Shown: positions 26,671 to 36,107 of the stretch, piece after piece | How positions within the stretch are numbered: the first letter of the stretch is position 1 | Layout: every line of letters starts with the position of its first letter | Assembly: GCF_900186995.1 (NCBI RefSeq) | Contig: NZ_LT906463.1 | Location: 1,550,001-1,614,000, forward strand | DNA length: 64,000 bases | Source: Haemophilus pittmaniae | Lineage (GTDB): Bacteria; Pseudomonadota; Gammaproteobacteria; Enterobacterales; Pasteurellaceae | Reading direction: 5' to 3' | Notes under the pieces: model-generated | The model's database searches: none | What the model was told of the DNA's origin: nothing | The model's input: the letters and a program-made list of their open reading frames with translations, nothing else | Translations under genes and position numbers: made by a program

Positions 26671-26710
26671 AAAAATCGCTGTGACCATTAGGAGACAGCG
26701 ATTTTTTTAT
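26671..26710 (+). terminator. Terminator after folC
   Basis: 12-bp stem AAAAATCGCTGT with complement, 12-nt loop, then T run. Confidence 0.85.
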
Positions 26711-26739
26711 TTCACAGCGATGAAATGGCTGGGATAATT

Positions 26740-26820
26740 TGTTTTTTAATCAATGCTAATAAAATCAATGGGTTAGGTGTTATTTTCGGAAAAACTCTGA
26801 AAACCATGGGGGCGTTTTAA
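26740..26820 (-). repeat. Dispersed intergenic element, copy R6
   Basis: Copy of the 78-bp family in minus orientation between convergent folC and yfcH. AAAACGCCCCC end overlaps the yfcH stop; TTTTCAGAGTTTTTC block and core ATTGATTTTATTAG are intact. Confidence 0.8.
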
Positions 26821-27680
26821 GCCAGCTCGTAGCTGAGGTAATCAGCCAGTTGACTGAAGCGGAATTGGAAACCTGCCTCCAATAGGCGTTGTGGGATGGC
26901 ACGTTGGCTATCTAAGAGAATTGTGGCACGTTCGCCAAATGCTAAACGTAGCGCAACAGCTGGTGCAGGCAATATGGCGGGGCGGTGGAGTTGGGCGGCT
27001 AATTGACGATTGAATTCTTGGTTGCGTATCGGAGTGGGTGCTGTGAAATTAAAAGCCCCTTGTAGGTGCGGATTATCCAACAGAAATAAAATGCCGTTAA
27101 CCATATCTTCTAAGGCAATCCAACTCCAATATTGCTGTCCACCGCCTACTGTACCGCCCAAGGCGCAACGATAAAAGGGTAACATGGCGGCTAATGCTCC
27201 GCCTTGTGGCGAAAGTACTATGCCGGTACGTAGTAAGGCCACCGAGCTTTTGGCCTGTTGTGCCGTTTTTTCCCACTCTTGGCATAAGCGTCCGGTGAAG
27301 GTATCGGCGGGCGAACTTTGTTCAGTGAGTAATAAATCCTTGCGATCACCATAAAAACCACAGGCTGAACCTGAAATTAGGCGTGGTGGTGTTGAGCTTT
27401 GATTGATGAATTCTACTAAATGTCGGGTAAGTTCAAGGCGGGAATTGCAAATGCGTTGTTTTTGTTGAACAGTCCAGCGATGGGCAAAAATTGGTTCACC
27501 GGCAAGATTAACGATAGCATCAAAGCGGGTATTATCAGTTAACCTTGTCACAAAGGTTAATTCCTTTTTATTCTTATGCTCTTGGCGGGAAAGGATAGTC
27601 ACATTATCGTTTCTATCCAAGAGTTTTTCGGTCAATGCGCGGCCAATTAAGCCGGTTCCGCCGGTGAGAAGAATCTTCAT
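26817..27680 (-). CDS. yfcH: TIGR01777-family epimerase (YfcH-like)
   Basis: Atypical short-chain dehydrogenase/reductase-fold protein (287 residues) of the SDR39U1/TIGR01777 group. Rossmann motif GGTGLIGRALTEKL sits at residues 7-20, then VNLAGEPIFAHRW near 57, SGSACGFYGD near 104 and a C-terminal DUF1731-type segment (LPAPAVALRLAFGE, then SQRAIPQRLLEAGFQFR). The reaction is unknown for the family. The start codon shares its first base with the argR stop, so the two genes are translationally coupled. Confidence 0.85.
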   Translation of the reverse strand: MKILLTGGTGLIGRALTEKLLDRNDNVTILSRQEHKNKKELTFVTRLTDNTRFDAIVNLAGEPIFAHRWTVQQKQRICNSRLELTRHLVEFINQSSTPPRLISGSACGFYGDRKDLLLTEQSSPADTFTGRLCQEWEKTAQQAKSSVALLRTGIVLSPQGGALAAMLPFYRCALGGTVGGGQQYWSWIALEDMVNGILFLLDNPHLQGAFNFTAPTPIRNQEFNRQLAAQLHRPAILPAPAVALRLAFGERATILLDSQRAIPQRLLEAGFQFRFSQLADYLSYELA

Positions 27681-28135
27681 TAGAGGTTGCTTGCAAAAAG
27701 GCTTTGGATTTGAGCCATTAGCACATCGATCGAGGTTTCGCTGGTCGGTGTAACAAAAATAGTGTCATCGCCGGCAATTGTACCGAGAATGCCTTGCGGT
27801 TTGCCGATAGAGTCGAGTAGTCGGGCGATCAACTGGGCTGCTCCTGGGGTGGTTTTTATCACAATCAACATTGCATTATGATCGATATCCGTTACCAAGT
27901 TTTTCAGCGGGCTGCTAGTGGCAGGGACGCTTAATTCAGCTGGGAGTCGATAAACCATTTCCATCTTGGTATTACGGGTTCGTACCGCGCCAAATTTGTT
28001 TAGCATACGGGAAACTTTGGATTGGTTAATATTGGCAAATCCTTGGGCTTTTAGGGCTTCAACGATTTCCGTTTGTGAGGCAAATCGCTCCTCTGCCAAG
28101 AGGGCTTTGAAGGCTTTGTTGAGTTGTTCTGTCAT
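27680..28135 (-). CDS. argR: Arginine repressor ArgR
   Basis: Hexameric regulator of arginine biosynthesis that binds ARG boxes when loaded with L-arginine and also assists Xer recombination at plasmid sites in E. coli. The start at 28135 ([18 protein letters not shown]) gives 151 residues. The N-terminal winged helix includes [20 protein letters not shown] (about 37-56), and the C-terminal core has [11 protein letters not shown] near 118-128, carrying the Asp pair for arginine binding. Divergent from mdh, as in E. coli, with tandem ARG-box-like palindromes upstream suggesting autoregulation. Confidence 0.95.
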   Translation of the reverse strand: MTEQLNKAFKALLAEERFASQTEIVEALKAQGFANINQSKVSRMLNKFGAVRTRNTKMEMVYRLPAELSVPATSSPLKNLVTDIDHNAMLIVIKTTPGAAQLIARLLDSIGKPQGILGTIAGDDTIFVTPTSETSIDVLMAQIQSLFASNL

Positions 28136-28157
28136 GGCGATTCCTATAGGGATAAAT

Positions 28158-28192
28158 TGCGTAAATTCTGCATAGATTTGCATAAAAATGCA
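28158..28192. promoter_or_regulatory. Tandem ARG-box-like palindromes upstream of argR
   Basis: TGCATAAAAATGCA (28179-28192) is a perfect palindrome matching the ARG-box frame TGnAT-N4-ATnCA. A weaker second copy, TGCGTAAATTCTGCA, lies at 28158-28172, about two helical turns away. The spacing fits ArgR hexamer binding. Confidence 0.55.
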
Positions 28193-28341
28193 ATCCTTAG
28201 CGATTGATTTTACTAAAAATACGAAAAATTTGAGCTAGATCTCATTATTGATGTTCTGTGTTTGTAATTTCTTTGTTAAAAATCTAGAATTTACCTCATT
28301 CGAATTAGTTAAATCCACTGTTCAACTATAAGGAGAACTCT

Positions 28342-29277
28342 ATGAAAGTTGCAGTATTAGGCGCTGCGGGCGGTATCGGCCAAGCATTAGCATTATTGTT
28401 GAAATTACAATTGCCGGCCGAAAGTGAATTGGCTTTATATGATATCGCACCGGTAACCCCGGGCGTGGCTGTGGATGTCAGCCATATTCCAACCGCGGTG
28501 AGAGTAAAAGGTTTTGCCGGAGAAGATCCGAGTGAAGCATTAAGCGGTGCCGATGTGGTTCTTATTTCAGCCGGTGTAGCACGTAAACCGGGCATGGATC
28601 GTTCTGATTTATTCAATATTAATGCCGGTATTGTGAAAGGGCTAATTGAAAAAGTTGCGGCGATTTGTCCGAATGCCTGTGTTGGTATTATTACTAACCC
28701 AGTAAATACCACGGTTGCGATTGCGGCAGAAGTGTTGAAAAAAGCTGGTGTATACGATAAACGTAAATTATTCGGGGTAACTACCTTAGATGTGTTACGC
28801 TCCGAAACTTTTGTCTCTGAACTTAAACATCTTAATGTATCTCGCACCAGTGTGCCGGTAATTGGTGGCCATTCAGGTGTAACTATTTTACCTTTGTTAT
28901 CTCAAGTTCAATACGTGGAATGGCAAGATAGTGAAATTGAACCATTAACTAAACGTATTCAAAATGCGGGTACCGAAGTTGTGAATGCGAAAGCCGGTGG
29001 CGGTTCAGCTACACTTTCCATGGCTCAAGCCGCAGCACGTTTTGCCCGTTCATTAGTGAAAGGTTTGAGTGGTGAAACTGTAGTGGAATGTACTTATGTG
29101 GAAGGTGATGGTAAATATGCACGTTTCTTCTCTCAACCGGTGCGTTTAGGTAAAAATGGCGTGGAAGAAATTTTACCAATTGGCCCATTAAGTGCTTTTG
29201 AACAACAAGCATTAGAATCTATGTTGCCAACTTTGCGCGCAGATATTGAACTCGGTGAAAAATTCATCAATGGCTAA
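28342..29277 (+). CDS. mdh: Malate dehydrogenase
   Basis: NAD-dependent oxidation of malate to oxaloacetate (TCA cycle). The 311-residue protein has the nucleotide-binding start [20 protein letters not shown], the [11 protein letters not shown] segment near 117, and the catalytic His in [13 protein letters not shown] near 177. AAGGAG precedes the start. It is divergently paired with argR, as in enterics, and followed by a strong terminator. Confidence 0.97.
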   Translation: MKVAVLGAAGGIGQALALLLKLQLPAESELALYDIAPVTPGVAVDVSHIPTAVRVKGFAGEDPSEALSGADVVLISAGVARKPGMDRSDLFNINAGIVKGLIEKVAAICPNACVGIITNPVNTTVAIAAEVLKKAGVYDKRKLFGVTTLDVLRSETFVSELKHLNVSRTSVPVIGGHSGVTILPLLSQVQYVEWQDSEIEPLTKRIQNAGTEVVNAKAGGGSATLSMAQAAARFARSLVKGLSGETVVECTYVEGDGKYARFFSQPVRLGKNGVEEILPIGPLSAFEQQALESMLPTLRADIELGEKFING

Positions 29278-29293
29278 TTTAACCTAAAAATAT

Positions 29294-29319
29294 AAGGAGC
29301 CTAAGGGCTCCTTTTTTAT
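29294..29319 (+). terminator. Terminator after mdh
   Basis: AAGGAGCC/GGCTCCTT stem with a TAAG loop, then T6. Confidence 0.85.
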
Positions 29320-29347
29320 TGGCCGAAAGAAAAAAGTGAATAAAAAT

Positions 29348-29409
29348 CGTGACTTAGTTCACAAATTTAACAATATCCGTTTGCATCAAAAGGCTTACCT
29401 ACGTATCCT
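29348..29409 (+). promoter_or_regulatory. CRP-like site and promoter for a candidate small RNA
   Basis: CGTGA-N6-TCACA (29348-29363, one mismatch to the CRP consensus core) is followed by TTGCAT (29381-29386), 17 bp and TATCCT (29404-29409). With a start near 29416 the CRP site is centred close to -61, the class I position. Confidence 0.5.
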
Positions 29410-29415
29410 TGCGCA

Positions 29416-29497
29416 CACAAAAAACAAGTGCTATACCAAATAGCCGACATCTATTTTGCTTTCCGAGTAGTGCCACATCAATGTGGCACTTTTTTTG
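29416..29497 (+). ncRNA. Candidate CRP-controlled small RNA
   Basis: About 80 nt from the predicted start to a strong terminator (AGTGCCACAT/ATGTGGCACT, 29469-29490, then T6). The 5' part is unstructured and A/C rich (CACACAAAAAACAAG), suitable for base pairing. A second possible promoter (TTGCGC-17-TATACC, 29409-29437) would give a 54-nt form. There is no resemblance to Spot 42, RyhB or CyaR that I can see. Placement before the glycogen operon suggests carbon control, but this is inference. Confidence 0.45.
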
Positions 29498-29586
29498 CCT
29501 TAAATATTTTGGTTTTTTAAGGTTTAAAGCTGATTTTGTCGGGAAAATGCGCTTATCAGCTCTGATGTCTGTTTTTTTCTCGATTT

Positions 29587-29650
29587 AAATATGATCTGTA
29601 TCACAGTTTTATGTTCTATCAGTCGAGTTTTTTATTAGATTATATATACT
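29587..29650 (+). promoter_or_regulatory. CRP site and promoter of the glycogen operon
   Basis: AAATATGATCTGTATCACAG (29587-29606) matches the 22-bp CRP consensus closely. A -10 TATACT at 29645-29650 predicts a start near 29657, placing the CRP centre at about -60. This suggests cAMP-CRP activation of malQ-glgBXCAP. Confidence 0.65.
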
Positions 29651-29680
29651 ACCTAACAAGTAGTACCAAAAGTTAGTCGT

Positions 29681-31777
29681 ATGCAAATGTCCTCATCCCA
29701 GAAACAATCCGCTGAACAACTTGGCATTTCTCTTTCCCATTATGATATTGACGGGCATTTAATTTATGCATCGCCAACAACCATTGATTATTTTATCGAG
29801 CAATTACAATTTCCACCGAATACCGGGCAAGAACAGGTGTTCCATGATGTAGTGAGCGCGTTTGAGAACGAGCCAATTCAATATGATTTGACCCAGCTTT
29901 CTCTTTCGCCTAATGCTTCTCTGCGTTATCAATTGCTCAATGAGCAAAATCAAGTTCTGTTTGAAGATACAATCCCGTTTTCAGTTTTCCTTTCCTTGCC
30001 TGCCTTGTCTTTTGGCTATTATCGTTTAGAAGTTTTTGCCGCTCAGCAAGTTTTTGCTGTTCAACTTTTAATTGCGCCAAGAACAGCATATCAACCCTCT
30101 TTCTTAGAACAACAAAAAGCTTGGGGTATTAATGTTCAGCTTTATAGCTTACGTTCTCAGCATAATTGGGGAATTGGTGATTTTGCTGATTTAGCTTATT
30201 TGATTGAGCAAAGTGCTGCGCAAGGAGCCGACTTCGTTGGGATTAACCCATTACATTTACTTTATCCGTCCGTGCCTGAATGGGCGAGTCCTTATAGTTC
30301 TTCTTCACGTCGTTGGTTGAATTTCATTTATCTTGATATTACAGCATTACCAGAATTTAAATTGGCGAGATCCGTACAAAATTGGTTTAAATCTAGCGAT
30401 ATTGCTAATCAAATCCAAGCTTTACGTGAGCAGGATGCCGTTAATTATAGTGCTGTAACCGCATTGAAGTTAAACGCTCTTGAACAGCTCTTTGCCTTTA
30501 GCCAACGTAGTAAATCTGCAGCAATCGTCAAGCGTCGTGATGCTTTTTCCGCCTATCAGAAAGAACAGGGAGAAGCATTGGTTTTACAAGGACTGTTTAA
30601 TGTTTTAGATAAAATTGAACATGCCGATCAACAAGCGAGTGAAAATACTATTGGCTGGTTAGGTTGGCGTGAAGAATGGCAACATCTCACTGAAAAGAAA
30701 CGTAAAGCATTAATTAAACAATATAAAGCGGAAATTGACTTTTTCGCATGGTTGCAATGGTTAACCGAACAGCAACTGAATGAACTGAAACTTCTTTGCC
30801 AAAAAGTGGGAATGCGTTTGGGGATTTACGGTGATTTAGCAGTGAATAGTTCGCGCGGTAGTGTGGATGTATGGTCGCAACCATCACTTTATTGTGTGAA
30901 TGCATCTGTTGGTGCTCCGCCTGATCCGCTCGGCCCTGTTGGACAAAACTGGAATTTACCACCTTATAATCCAAGCCAATTAAAAGCGATAGGCTTTGCA
31001 GCTGTAGTTGCTATGCTTCGTGCGAATATGCGGCATTTTGGCGTATTGCGTATTGATCATGTGATGGGATTATTCCGCTTATGGTTAATTCCGGAAGGAA
31101 AAACGGCGGCAGATGGTGTTTATGTGCATTATCCGTTCAATGAGTTAATGGCTATTTTAGCGATTGAAAGTCAACGTAATCAATGCCTGATCATCGGAGA
31201 AGATTTAGGTACGGTAGCGGATGAAGTTCGCTGGAAACTGAACGAGTTTCGCATTTTCTCGTATTTTGTATTGTATTTTGCTCAACGCAATCGCCAATAT
31301 CCGTATGTAAACGAATTTCCGCGTAATGCCTTTGCTACCATTGGTACACACGATGTGCCTTCCTTGCAAAGTTTCTGGCATTGTCGTGATTTAGCATTGT
31401 TTGACGAACTCAATATTTTAAAAGGCGATGTGCTAGCACAAAAATATGAACAACGGGTTATCGATAAGCAAGCCTTGCTTGATAGCTTACATCGTGATGG
31501 CTATTTGCCGCCGGATTATCAAGGCGATGCCTTAACTATGGCTATGCACGATAATCTTAATCGCCAAATTCATCGTTATTTGGCAAACAGTCAGAGTGCC
31601 TTAATTGGTATTCAATTAGAGAATTTAACCGCTCAAGAAATTTCATTTAATTTGCCTGGAACTTCAACCGAATATCCAAACTGGCAAAAGAAAATCAAAC
31701 AATCCTTAGAGTTTATTTTTAATGACGAAAACTTAATAACGTTTTTCGCCCAAATTAATCAAGCTCGTAAAGCATAA
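29681..31777 (+). CDS. malQ: 4-alpha-glucanotransferase (amylomaltase)
   Basis: Disproportionates maltodextrins, transferring glucan chains between acceptors; here it would recycle short glucans from glycogen. At 698 residues it is close to E. coli MalQ. GH77 features include [20 protein letters not shown] near 150-170, the nucleophile region [13 protein letters not shown] (near 460), the acid/base region [15 protein letters not shown] (near 507) and [15 protein letters not shown] (near 555). It is the first gene of the operon behind a CRP site, and glgB starts 11 bp after its stop. An in-frame ATG two codons later (29687) is an alternative start. Confidence 0.95.
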   Translation: MQMSSSQKQSAEQLGISLSHYDIDGHLIYASPTTIDYFIEQLQFPPNTGQEQVFHDVVSAFENEPIQYDLTQLSLSPNASLRYQLLNEQNQVLFEDTIPFSVFLSLPALSFGYYRLEVFAAQQVFAVQLLIAPRTAYQPSFLEQQKAWGINVQLYSLRSQHNWGIGDFADLAYLIEQSAAQGADFVGINPLHLLYPSVPEWASPYSSSSRRWLNFIYLDITALPEFKLARSVQNWFKSSDIANQIQALREQDAVNYSAVTALKLNALEQLFAFSQRSKSAAIVKRRDAFSAYQKEQGEALVLQGLFNVLDKIEHADQQASENTIGWLGWREEWQHLTEKKRKALIKQYKAEIDFFAWLQWLTEQQLNELKLLCQKVGMRLGIYGDLAVNSSRGSVDVWSQPSLYCVNASVGAPPDPLGPVGQNWNLPPYNPSQLKAIGFAAVVAMLRANMRHFGVLRIDHVMGLFRLWLIPEGKTAADGVYVHYPFNELMAILAIESQRNQCLIIGEDLGTVADEVRWKLNEFRIFSYFVLYFAQRNRQYPYVNEFPRNAFATIGTHDVPSLQSFWHCRDLALFDELNILKGDVLAQKYEQRVIDKQALLDSLHRDGYLPPDYQGDALTMAMHDNLNRQIHRYLANSQSALIGIQLENLTAQEISFNLPGTSTEYPNWQKKIKQSLEFIFNDENLITFFAQINQARKA

Positions 31778-31788
31778 AGGAGCATGTA

Positions 31789-33978
31789 ATGACGAAATTA
31801 GTGGCCCAATCGGTAATCAATTCATTTTTTGATGGCAAACAAGCAGATCCTTTTGCCGTGTTAGGTATGCATGAAACTCACAATGGTATTGAGATTCGAG
31901 CGTTATTGCCGGATGCTGATAAAGTTGAGGTAATTGATAAAGAAAGTCAATCCTTGGTGGTTGTCTTAGAGAAAGCAGATGACCGTGGTTTTTTTGCTGC
32001 CGTTGTCCCGGAGATTCATCATTTCTTTGCCTATCAATTGAAAGTGTATTGGGGAGCGGAAGCTCAAATCATTGAAGATCCGTATCGTTTCCATCCAATG
32101 ATTAACGACTTGGATCAATGGCTATTAGCGGAAGGTTCTCTATTACGCCCTTATGAAATATTGGGAGCTCATTTTATTGAATGTGACGGTGTACCGGGCG
32201 TAAATTTCCGTGTATGGGCACCTAATGCTAAACGGGTTTCTTTGGTGGGCGATTTCAACTATTGGGATGGTCGTCGTCATCCAATGCGTTTCCATCCTGC
32301 AAGTGGTGTGTGGGAATTATTCTTACCAAAAGCTAGCCTTGGCCAACGCTACAAATTTGAATTAATTGATTGCTACGGCAATCTTCGTTTAAAAGCTGAC
32401 CCTTATGCTTTCAGTTCGCAATTACGTCCGGATACCGCATCAGAAATTAGTATGTTGCCAGATGTAGTAGAAATGACAGAGGAACGTCGTAAAGCGAACC
32501 AACGCAACCAACCAATTTCTATTTACGAAGTGCATTTGGGCTCATGGCGCCGTAATTTAGAAAATAATTTCTGGCTTGATTACGATCAAATTGCCGATGA
32601 ACTTATTCCTTATGTAAAACATATGGGCTTTACCCATATTGAATTTTTACCGCTATCCGAATTTCCTTTTGATGGTTCTTGGGGTTATCAACCGATTGGC
32701 CTGTATTCACCAACCAGCCGTTTTGGTACGCCGGAAGCTTTTAAACGTTTAGTCGAAAAAGCCCATAAAGCAGGCATTAATGTAATTTTAGACTGGGTGC
32801 CGGGACATTTCCCAAGTGATACACATGGTTTGGTTGCCTTTGATGGTACAGCCTTATATGAGCACGCAGATCCACGTGAAGGTTATCACCAAGACTGGAA
32901 TACCTTAATTTATAACTATGGTCGTAATGAAGTGAAGAACTTCTTATCCAGTAATGCGCTGTATTGGCTTGAACGCTTTGGTATCGATGGTATTCGTGTG
33001 GATGCGGTAGCTTCGATGATTTATCGTGACTACAGTCGTGCTGAAGGGCAATGGATCCCAAATCAATATGGCGGTCGTGAAAACTTAGAAGCCATTGAAT
33101 TTTTAAAACATACCAACTGGAAAATCCATTCTGAAATGACCGGTGCGATTTCCATTGCGGAAGAATCCACATCCTTTGGAGGGGTGACTCATCCGATGGA
33201 AAACGGTGGCCTTGGATTTAATTTCAAATGGAATATGGGCTGGATGAACGATACTTTAAGCTATATGCAGCTTGATCCTGTTTATCGTCGTTATCATCAC
33301 GACAAAATGACCTTCGGGATGATTTACCAATATAGCGAAAATTTCGTATTACCGCTTTCTCATGATGAAGTGGTACATGGCAAGTGTTCTCTATTAGGCA
33401 AGATGCCGGGGGATGCGTGGCAAAAATTTGCTAACTTACGGGCTTACTACGGCTATATGTGGGGTTATCCAGGCAAGAAATTATTATTCATGGGTAACGA
33501 ATTTGCCCAAGGCCGTGAGTGGAATTATCAAGAAAGTCTGGATTGGTTCTTACTTGATGAAAATCAAGGCGGCCCATGGCATAAAGGCGTATTGCAATTG
33601 GTAAAAGATCTGAATGGCATTTATCAAAAACATGCACCGCTCTTTGAATTAGATGGTGAACCGGAAGGATTTAATTGGTTGGTCGTAGATGATGCAGAAA
33701 ATTCAGTCTTTGCTTTTGAACGTAAGAGTAGTGATGGTGAACGCATTATTGTGATCAGTAACTTCACCCCAGTGCCACGCGATGGTTATCGCATTGGAGT
33801 GAATACAGCCGGTAAATACGAAGAAATTTTGAATACGGACTCTATGTATTATCAAGGTTCAAACTTGGGAAATTTCGGATTGGTTGAAAGTGAAGAGATT
33901 GCCAGCCACGGTCGGGAAAATTCGATTAGTGTAACCATTCCGCCATTAGCAACTATCTATTTGAAATATAACGGGTAA
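31789..33978 (+). CDS. glgB: 1,4-alpha-glucan branching enzyme
   Basis: Makes alpha-1,6 branches in glycogen. The 729-residue protein has an N-terminal CBM48 region (about 120-215, including [20 protein letters not shown]) and a GH13 barrel with nucleophile Asp in [16 protein letters not shown] (near 405), acid/base Glu in [13 protein letters not shown] (near 458) and [10 protein letters not shown] (near 525). A ribosome site AAAGGAG precedes the ATG. Second gene of the operon; repeat R7 with a strong hairpin separates it from glgX. Confidence 0.97.
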   Translation: MTKLVAQSVINSFFDGKQADPFAVLGMHETHNGIEIRALLPDADKVEVIDKESQSLVVVLEKADDRGFFAAVVPEIHHFFAYQLKVYWGAEAQIIEDPYRFHPMINDLDQWLLAEGSLLRPYEILGAHFIECDGVPGVNFRVWAPNAKRVSLVGDFNYWDGRRHPMRFHPASGVWELFLPKASLGQRYKFELIDCYGNLRLKADPYAFSSQLRPDTASEISMLPDVVEMTEERRKANQRNQPISIYEVHLGSWRRNLENNFWLDYDQIADELIPYVKHMGFTHIEFLPLSEFPFDGSWGYQPIGLYSPTSRFGTPEAFKRLVEKAHKAGINVILDWVPGHFPSDTHGLVAFDGTALYEHADPREGYHQDWNTLIYNYGRNEVKNFLSSNALYWLERFGIDGIRVDAVASMIYRDYSRAEGQWIPNQYGGRENLEAIEFLKHTNWKIHSEMTGAISIAEESTSFGGVTHPMENGGLGFNFKWNMGWMNDTLSYMQLDPVYRRYHHDKMTFGMIYQYSENFVLPLSHDEVVHGKCSLLGKMPGDAWQKFANLRAYYGYMWGYPGKKLLFMGNEFAQGREWNYQESLDWFLLDENQGGPWHKGVLQLVKDLNGIYQKHAPLFELDGEPEGFNWLVVDDAENSVFAFERKSSDGERIIVISNFTPVPRDGYRIGVNTAGKYEEILNTDSMYYQGSNLGNFGLVESEEIASHGRENSISVTIPPLATIYLKYNG

Positions 33979-33980
33979 TT

Positions 33981-34060
33981 TGTTTTTTTAAACACCTCTA
34001 ATAAAATCAATTAGTTAGAGGTGTTTTTAGCAAAAATTTTGAAAAATGCAGGGGCGTTTG
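33981..34060 (-). repeat. Dispersed intergenic element, copy R7 (with strong hairpin)
   Basis: Copy of the 78-bp family in minus orientation between glgB and glgX. The core is embedded in a perfect 12-bp inverted repeat (AAACACCTCTAA / TTAGAGGTGTTT) whose arms differ from other copies in a compensating way. On the plus strand it is followed by T residues, so it may attenuate the operon after glgB. Confidence 0.85.
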
Positions 34061-34111
34061 CTATCAGGGCAAAGTAACCAATAGTAATAAAAGCATAATA
34101 ACGAAGAAACG

Positions 34112-36103
34112 ATGTTTAGTATTTATAACAATGGCAAACCTTCACCAATGGGTTATTCGCAGACTCAGGTAAATGGTCGACAAATTTCGAATTTTGCGCT
34201 GTTTTCGACAGCTGCAAATGCCGTTGAGCTTTGCCTATTTCGTGATGGCAAAGAAAGCCGTTTTGCGATGAGTCAAAGCAATGATATTTGGCATTTAGCG
34301 ATGGAAGGCGTGGAGTTAAATGATGAGTATGCTTTTCGAATCACTGGTAAAAATGATGGTACGTTAGCAAATCCGCAAAAGTTAATGCTTGATCCTTATG
34401 CTAAAGCCGTTAGCCATAAGCCGGACTTAAGCTCACCGGAGGCTCGCTCAATTTTCTTACTATCTGACGAACGGGATAATGCGGCAGTTGCTCCTAAGGG
34501 CCGTATTATTGATGAGACCTTTGATTGGACAGGAGATTGCAAACCTTCTATTCCTTGGGCACAAACTATTGTGTATGAATTGAATATTAAAGGTTTCAGT
34601 CAACTCAATTCACGTATTCCTGTAGACATTCGTGGTAGTTATGCTGCCTTAGCACACCCAGAAAATATTGCTTACTTTAAGGCCTTGGGCGTTACCAGCC
34701 TTGAATTATTACCGGTGAATTTCTTTATTGATGAACCACATTTACAGGAAAAAGGGCTACGTAATTATTGGGGATATAACCCATTAGCTATGTTTGCTCT
34801 AGAACCGAGTTACGCTGCTGATTCAAAACAGCCATTACATGAGTTTAAGAACATGGTAAAGGCTTTGCACCAAGCGGGCATCGAGGTGATTTTAGACGTG
34901 GTGTTTAACCACACGGCAGAATCGGAAAAAGCGTTCCCAGCATTTAGTCAGCGCGGTATTGATGATAAAACCTATTATTGGCAAAACGAGCAGGGCGATT
35001 ACATCAATTGGACGGGGTGCGGCAATATGCTCAATCTTGCCAATGATGTGACCCGTAAATGGTTGTTGGATTGTTTGCGTTACTGGGTAACAGAGTGTCA
35101 CGTGGACGGTTTTCGTTTTGATTTAGCGACCGTACTTGGACGTGAAACACCGGATTTCAATCCAAATGCCAAATTGTTTGCCGAAATGGAACAGGACGAA
35201 ATCTTACAAAATATTAAATTAATAGCCGAACCTTGGGATATTGGACATTACGGTTATCAAGTGGGACGTTTCCCGGCCTATTTTTCACAATGGAATGATC
35301 GTTTTCGGGATGATATGTGCCGTTTTTGGTTATGGAAAAGTGGTGAAGCAGGTGCGTTTGCTGAGCGTTTTGCGGGCTCCAGCGATATTTTTAATCGCGA
35401 AGGGCGATTACCATACGGCAGCTTAAATTTTATTACCGCTCATGATGGTTTTACGTTGCGGGATTTGGTCAGCTATAACCATAAACATAATGAAGCGAAT
35501 GGCGAAGAGAATCGTGATGGTCGCAACGAAAATTATAGCTACAACCATGGAATTGAAGGTACTCAACTGGATTTAGCCGATAAATGGCAAGGCGAGGTTG
35601 AGAATAGCCGCATTTTATCAGCAAAAGGATTATTAGCCTCTTTATTATTGGCCAATGGTGTGCCGATGCTACTTGCCGGCGATGAATTCGGCAACAGCCA
35701 GTATGGCAATAACAATGCATATTGCCAAGATAACGAAATAACCTGGTTAAAATGGGATGATTTTAACCACACCTTATTTGACTTTACCAAGCGAACTATT
35801 GCATTACGGAAAAAAATTCAAAGTTTGCAGCGGGAAATTTGGTGGTCGGATGAAAATGTCGCGTGGCTGAATTGTGGGGGCAACCCCATGACCCTCGACG
35901 ATTGGCATAATCGGAAAAGCAAGGCGTTACAAGTGATGTTGGACGGACAGTATCTTTTCTTAGTTAATGCGAAAACCGAGCCACAATCTTTTCATTTGCC
36001 AACCGGGCAGTGGCAAAAGATTGATGGTGATGCAAATGTAATGCTTCAACAATGTGACGTGAGTGGTATGGCATTTGAAGTGTTGGAACATATAAAGGAT
36101 TAA
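34112..36103 (+). CDS. glgX: Glycogen debranching enzyme GlgX
   Basis: Isoamylase-type hydrolase of alpha-1,6 links in phosphorylase-limit dextrin. At 663 residues it has CBM48-like N-terminal strands and a GH13 core with VDGFRFDLATVLGRE (near 332), IAEPWDIGHYGYQ (near 370) and FITAHDGFTLRDLVSYNHKH (near 440). It lies between glgB and glgC and ends 4 bp before the glgC ATG, indicating translational coupling with glgC. Confidence 0.95.
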   Translation: MFSIYNNGKPSPMGYSQTQVNGRQISNFALFSTAANAVELCLFRDGKESRFAMSQSNDIWHLAMEGVELNDEYAFRITGKNDGTLANPQKLMLDPYAKAVSHKPDLSSPEARSIFLLSDERDNAAVAPKGRIIDETFDWTGDCKPSIPWAQTIVYELNIKGFSQLNSRIPVDIRGSYAALAHPENIAYFKALGVTSLELLPVNFFIDEPHLQEKGLRNYWGYNPLAMFALEPSYAADSKQPLHEFKNMVKALHQAGIEVILDVVFNHTAESEKAFPAFSQRGIDDKTYYWQNEQGDYINWTGCGNMLNLANDVTRKWLLDCLRYWVTECHVDGFRFDLATVLGRETPDFNPNAKLFAEMEQDEILQNIKLIAEPWDIGHYGYQVGRFPAYFSQWNDRFRDDMCRFWLWKSGEAGAFAERFAGSSDIFNREGRLPYGSLNFITAHDGFTLRDLVSYNHKHNEANGEENRDGRNENYSYNHGIEGTQLDLADKWQGEVENSRILSAKGLLASLLLANGVPMLLAGDEFGNSQYGNNNAYCQDNEITWLKWDDFNHTLFDFTKRTIALRKKIQSLQREIWWSDENVAWLNCGGNPMTLDDWHNRKSKALQVMLDGQYLFLVNAKTEPQSFHLPTGQWQKIDGDANVMLQQCDVSGMAFEVLEHIKD

Positions 36104-36107
36104 AACT

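Larger units (their letters stand above)
29278..29680. other. Gene-free interval between mdh and malQ
   Basis: About 400 bp without a protein gene. It holds the mdh terminator, a CRP-like site with a candidate promoter and small RNA (29348-29497), and a second CRP-like site with the malQ promoter (29587-29650). Each is listed separately. Confidence 0.7.

Noticed and set aside
29416..29497. Identification of the small RNA as Spot 42, RyhB or CyaR
   Set aside because: Neither the seed regions nor the terminator match those RNAs; only the CRP logic is similar.
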